64,000 bases of DNA from Cannabis sativa (lineage: Eukaryota > Streptophyta > Magnoliopsida > Rosales > Cannabaceae): NCBI RefSeq assembly GCF_029168945.1, contig NC_083605.1:3975280-4039279 (forward strand), written 5' to 3'. Made by a program: the position numbers and the translations under genes. The notes under the pieces were generated by a model. It was given only the letters and a program-made list of their open reading frames with translations. It searched no databases and was not told where the DNA came from. Of this stretch, positions 60,122-64,000 are shown in pieces (position 1 is the stretch's first letter; the number at the start of each line of letters is the position of its first letter).

Positions 60122-62640
60122 ATGTCTTTGTTTGCAGAAGGAAGCTCTATCTCTCGACTTCCTCTGTTAAATGAGTCGAATTATCCTTATTGGAAGGTCA
60201 GGATGAGAGCATTCATCAAATCACAAGATGAGAAGGCGTGGAGAGCTATTCTTACAGGCTGGTCTCAACCTACTAAAAATGATGAAAAAGGTAATACTCA
60301 GGTAAAATCTGAACTCAGTTGAACCACTGAAGATGAAAAATTATCTGGTTATAATAATAAGGCTTTACATGCTATTTTTAATGGTGTTGGTGAAGGCTTT
60401 ATTAAATTAATATCATCTTGTGAATCTGCAAAGGAAGCATGGGAAATCCTTCAAATTCAGTTTGAATGTACTGCTGATGTAAAGAGATCACGATTTACCA
60501 TGTTGCAAACTAGATTTGATGAATTGAGAATGTCAGAAACTGAAACTTTAAATGAATTTTATGAAAGATTTTCTGATATTTCTAATGAGTTTTTGGCCTT
60601 GGGAGAAAAATTAGATGAATCTGTCTTGGTTCGAAAAATTGTTCGAGTTCTTCCTGAAAGGTTTGACACAAAATTGCTTGCAATGGAAGAGGCAAAAGAC
60701 TTTGGCAAAATAAAAGTTGAGGAACTCATGGGGTCTTTAAGAACTTTTGAGTTGAATCAACAGATCAAGAAAAAGAGTAAGCAAAGTCTCTCGAATGAGA
60801 AAAGTAAAGGTATTGCCTTTAATGCTTCTGAAAATATTATTTCTGATGATGAAAATGATGATGAAATGGTTCTGTCGGCAAAGAATTTCCAAAAATTCAT
60901 GAAATTTGATGGAAAGAAAAAGAACTTTTCAAAGAGCCCAAAAGGTAACATTTCTGGTAATATTTCCTCTAAACCTTTTTCATCTAACAATAAAAAAGGT
61001 ATTAAATGCAGAGAATGTGAAGGTTTTGATCACACTCAATCCGAATGTGCTAATACCTTAAAGAAAAATAAAAAGGGATTAAATGTTACTTGGAGTGATG
61101 ATTCTGAGAGTAGTGAGAATGAAAAAGAAAAGGTTGTCCTAACAAGTGTTTTGTCAAGAAATTTGCAGGAAAAAGAAAAGAGCATTTGCTTGAACAATAT
61201 CCTGATCGATGACAACAAGGAAGAATCCAGATCCGAATCAGATGAGTCAGAAATTGATGAGAATTCTATGGCTGAATCCTGCAAGGTAATGTTTGGTAAG
61301 TGGTTGGAAACTTGTGCTGAAAATTGCTCCCTGGTTAAAGATAATAAAGTCTTGTATAACAACATTAATGAGTTAGAAGATAAACTTAAATGTTGTGAAT
61401 CTAAACTGTCTTTAAAAGAGTCAAATATTATTTCTTTAACCAAGGAAATTGATAACATTAAAAAGAATGTTAAAATGCTAAGTCCAGGTTCCACCATCTT
61501 TGAAAAATTTCAAAAATCTGGCCAAACTAATCATGTGGGGCTGGTTTATGTTCCAAATCAACCTGATTCTAATACTACTTTTGTTAAAACTAATAGTTTT
61601 GTTTCTGGAGGAACTGTTTCTACCTCGCAGGTTTCTGTTTCTACAGCAAAGCGCTCTGCTGTTACAAAAAAGAAGCAGTACGGTAAGTTTGACAATTTCA
61701 AAGGGATTGGAAGACGTTTCATTCCTATTTGCCATTTTTGTGGAATAAAAGGTCACATTCGACCTAATTGCATAACCATGCAAAACATGTTTAAATCTAA
61801 TTATCTTGGAAATAAATATGTTTTACAAAAACAAAAATGGGTTGTCAAAAACAAATGCTTGGTAGGTTCTACTTGTTTTAAAACTGCTGCTTCTAACATG
61901 TGGTATTTTGATAGTGGTTGTTCTAGACACATGACAAGTGAAAAAGAATTTCTTGTGAACATAAGACCAATGCACTGTGGAGAAGTTACTTTTGGTAACA
62001 GTCTTATTGGAAAAGTCATAGGAATTGGAACTCTCAAGTTTGAAGGGCTTCCTAACCTAAAAAATGTCATGTTGGTTGAAGGACTAAAAGCTAATCTACT
62101 TAGCATTAGTCAGATTTGTGATCAGGGTTATACTATGAGCTATGATAGCAATCATTGCTATGTATATAATATTCTTGATGAAATCGTGTTACAAGGGCTG
62201 AGATCTAGTGATAATTGTTATATTCTCACCACGTATGCTACTTGTCATTCTGTCATTGAAAATGTTACTGATCTATGGCATGAAAAACTTGGTCATATCC
62301 ATTTTAAAAATTTAAAAAAATTGTTTGTTTCAGGGATTGTTCGAGGATTACCTAAATTAGGTAAAGAGTCATTGGGAAAATGTGGACCATGCCAGTTAGG
62401 TAAGCAACTGAAAATTTCTAGAGTTCTCGAATTCTTGCACATGGACTTAATGGGTCCAATCCAGGTAGAAAGCTTGAATGGTAAGAGGTATATTTTTGTT
62501 TGTGTTGATTATTTCTCTCGATTTCATGGGTGGATTTTTTGAGAGAGAAATCTGATACTTTTGAAGCTTTCCAATCTTTGTGTTTGAAATTACGAGTTGA
62601 AAAAGATTGTAACATTGGTAAAATTGTTAGGATTAGGAGT
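60122..62640 (+). pseudogene. SIRE-like copia Gag, protease and integrase start, truncated
   Basis: The Gag begins MSLFAEGSSISRLPLLNESN (an in-frame ATG nine bases earlier is also possible). An in-frame TGA at 60320-60322 interrupts residue 67, at a place where related proteins have tryptophan. After it the frame is open to 62542. A UBN2-type Gag domain (LNEFYERFSDISNEF) and two good zinc knuckles follow: CRECEGFDHTQSEC and CHFCGIKGHIRPNC. A long acidic coiled stretch lies between the knuckles. Next come protease WYFDSGCSRHMT, pre-integrase LWHEKLGHIHFKNL, and the first integrase aspartate in LEFLHMDLMGP. A frameshift near 62525 moves the frame (VDFLREKSDTFEAF). The sequence ends at GKIVRIRS at 62640, just before the second catalytic aspartate. 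The large Gag and DSGCSRHMT favour the SIRE/Maximus clade. Confidence 0.9.
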
Positions 62641-62778
62641 GTAGTGGGACGGTGATGTGTGTGTGTGTGTGTGTATTGAGTGTTGGGGGCTCACATGCGA
62701 GCCGTGTGTGTAGTGGGATGGCGATGTGTGTGTGTGTGTGTGTATTGAGTGTTGGGGGCTTGCATGTGAGGCGTTGGG
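62641..62778 (+). repeat. 69-bp tandem duplication with GT tracts
   Basis: Two units (62641-62709 and 62710-62778) each run GTAGTGGGAYGG, a GT repeat, ATTGAGTGTTGGGGGCT and then a short variable end. The first unit starts exactly where copia coding sequence stops. Minus-strand open frames across it are low-complexity threonine/histidine repeats, not genes. Confidence 0.88.
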
Positions 62779-62961
62779 TGTGTTGTGTAAGTGTGTTCCG
62801 GAGATTGTAAATATAAGGTGAGAGGTGAATGCACATTGACAAGGGTGACGTTAGAGGAGGAATAAAGGGACAAGGCATGCAAGGAGAAAGCGTACAACCA
62901 CGCCTTCTGAGAACTCTAGAAGCAAGGAGGTACGAGTAGCGACGATAATAGATCTGCAAGG

Positions 62962-63422
62962 TGTAAGGACCCGACCAAGGGTACGCTACAACCACTCTCC
63001 TACAACCTATAATCGGGGACCACACGCTGCAACTACTCTCTTGCAACCTGCAATCGGGGTCCACTCTCCTGCAACTGGGACCACATGCCTGTAACCGGGA
63101 ACCATCTGACACCAGACAAAGGTACGAGGACCAAAGCCACCTCCAGCACATGCGACCTGTAGCGCAAAAGCGATCTTTTCCCCTTAGGACCACTTTGTAT
63201 TCCGAGCCATTAGAGCCTATAAATATCCCATTCTTAAATATGAGAAGGGATTGGAAAATTATTTGGTGTAACTCAGGCCTTGAATGCAATAGAGAAAAAT
63301 AAGTTTTAGACATCTTTTCATCTTCATCTTCATCTTCATCTCCATCTTAATCATCATCTAATTCCTAAGTTACTTTATATTTTCCGACCACTAAATTAGT
63401 TGACGAGTTCTCACCGTCAACA
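62962..63422 (+). repeat. LTR-like segment of an unrelated gypsy-type element
   Basis: The start TGTAAGGACCCGACC and the end GTTCTCACCGTCAACA are typical LTR ends, with a TATA box at 63218-63225 followed by a plausible R/U5 and a CATCTT repeat (63318-63345). No primer site follows and no target duplication is seen, so it is a partial or rearranged LTR. The left boundary could instead be at 62640. Bases 62970-63120 contain repeated CTGCAAC and ATCGGGG words. Confidence 0.55.
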
Positions 63423-64000
63423 ATACATATAAAAAGAACTATTTGAACATATATAAATAAAATATAATTAAATATTTCAACTCTAATTTGGTATAAATTA
63501 ATCAAAATTTTCAAAAATTTGTAAAATAATTATAATAATAATAAAAATGTACCTCAAAGTGTAAGAAAATAAAGAGGCTCCTGCAAATAAAAACTAAAAT
63601 AATGGTCGTAGTTGAATTTTTCATGAAATTATAATAAAAGTTAAATACAATTTTAAATTTTATATTTTTTAAAATTTATCGATTGAAACTTTTATTTTGT
63701 TAAATAATAATATGAACCTTATATTTTTTAAAAATAGTACAAAATTTAACAATAACTTGAACTGAATGTGTTATAATTAAATTGATTACATTTTCATTAA
63801 AAATTAACTTTTGTTTGATCTATTTAAATAAGATGATAAAAATTAAGCTCGTAATATTATTTTATATCATTTTAAAAATATAATCTATTTATTATTTAAC
63901 AAAAACAAAAAAAAAAATTATTAATTTCTACAAAACATAAAGTAATATTTATCTATAATAAAATAAAACAAAATTATTAAAAGAAAACAAAAAAGCGAAT
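63423..64000. other. A/T-rich sequence to the window end
   Basis: Nothing recognisable: oligo-A/T stretches only. Confidence 0.5.

Noticed and set aside
62633..63313. 226-residue minus-strand open frame
   Set aside because: It translates GT tracts and tandem repeats and spans an LTR-like segment in antisense; composition (H, T, L, P runs) is not that of a real protein.

Overview
The window is AT-rich nuclear DNA from a flowering plant, most likely a eudicot. The evidence is LTR retrotransposons of plant Ty1/copia and Athila-like Ty3/gypsy type, plant tRNA primer sites, GT-AG introns, and a plant-type WD40 gene with a spliced 5' leader. I cannot name the species from sequence alone. No prokaryotic, organellar or CRISPR features are present.

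Bases 1-27799 are one nest of retrotransposons. The outermost is a decayed Ty1/copia element on the minus strand. It enters from the left edge (RNase H and reverse transcriptase at 1-1190), resumes at 21797-24411 (integrase, protease, gag), and ends with its 5' LTR at 25787-27799. Three gypsy-type insertions sit in it, each with a perfect 5-bp target duplication: an Athila-like element (1191-20549, duplication ACATG), a solo LTR (20568-21796, CTCAT) and a second solo LTR inside the copia LTR (25973-27450, AAACT). The Athila-like element carries a long intact gag-protease frame but lacks reverse transcriptase, RNase H and the integrase core. A 10.2-kb copia-derived element (5866-16054, duplication GTGCC) has inserted into it. 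That element has nearly identical LTRs around a pol that is badly decayed, so it looks like a non-autonomous passenger.

Bases 27800-47640 are a gene-poor desert of A/T runs, TA microsatellites and small repeats. It holds the three 3' exons of an S-domain receptor-like kinase (C-lobe only, 30048-30909), a foldback repeat (31722-33285), and a Mutator-type MITE with a 9-bp target duplication (35746-36006). A related foldback lies at 38090-38465.

Bases 47641-51215 hold the only complete host gene, a seven-exon coding region for a WD40 protein of about 715 residues, resembling the plant WDR44-like transducin family.

Bases 51216-64000 are again intergenic. They include an 11-bp minisatellite (near 53.1 kb), a 422-bp TRIM with both LTRs, primer site and polypurine tract (55759-56180), a twin repeat (58004-58550), and a 5' LTR plus gag-protease of a SIRE-like copia element (58784-62640). 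That element stops abruptly at a GT-rich tandem duplication and an unrelated LTR-like segment.

The most unusual signals are clusters of perfect palindromes inside the retroelements. One is built on ACGACATGTCGT in the copia leader (25002-25345). Another is built on GTCGCGAC in a solo LTR (20754-20902). Single palindromes occur in the other elements. Two apparently young non-autonomous elements are also nested one inside the other.
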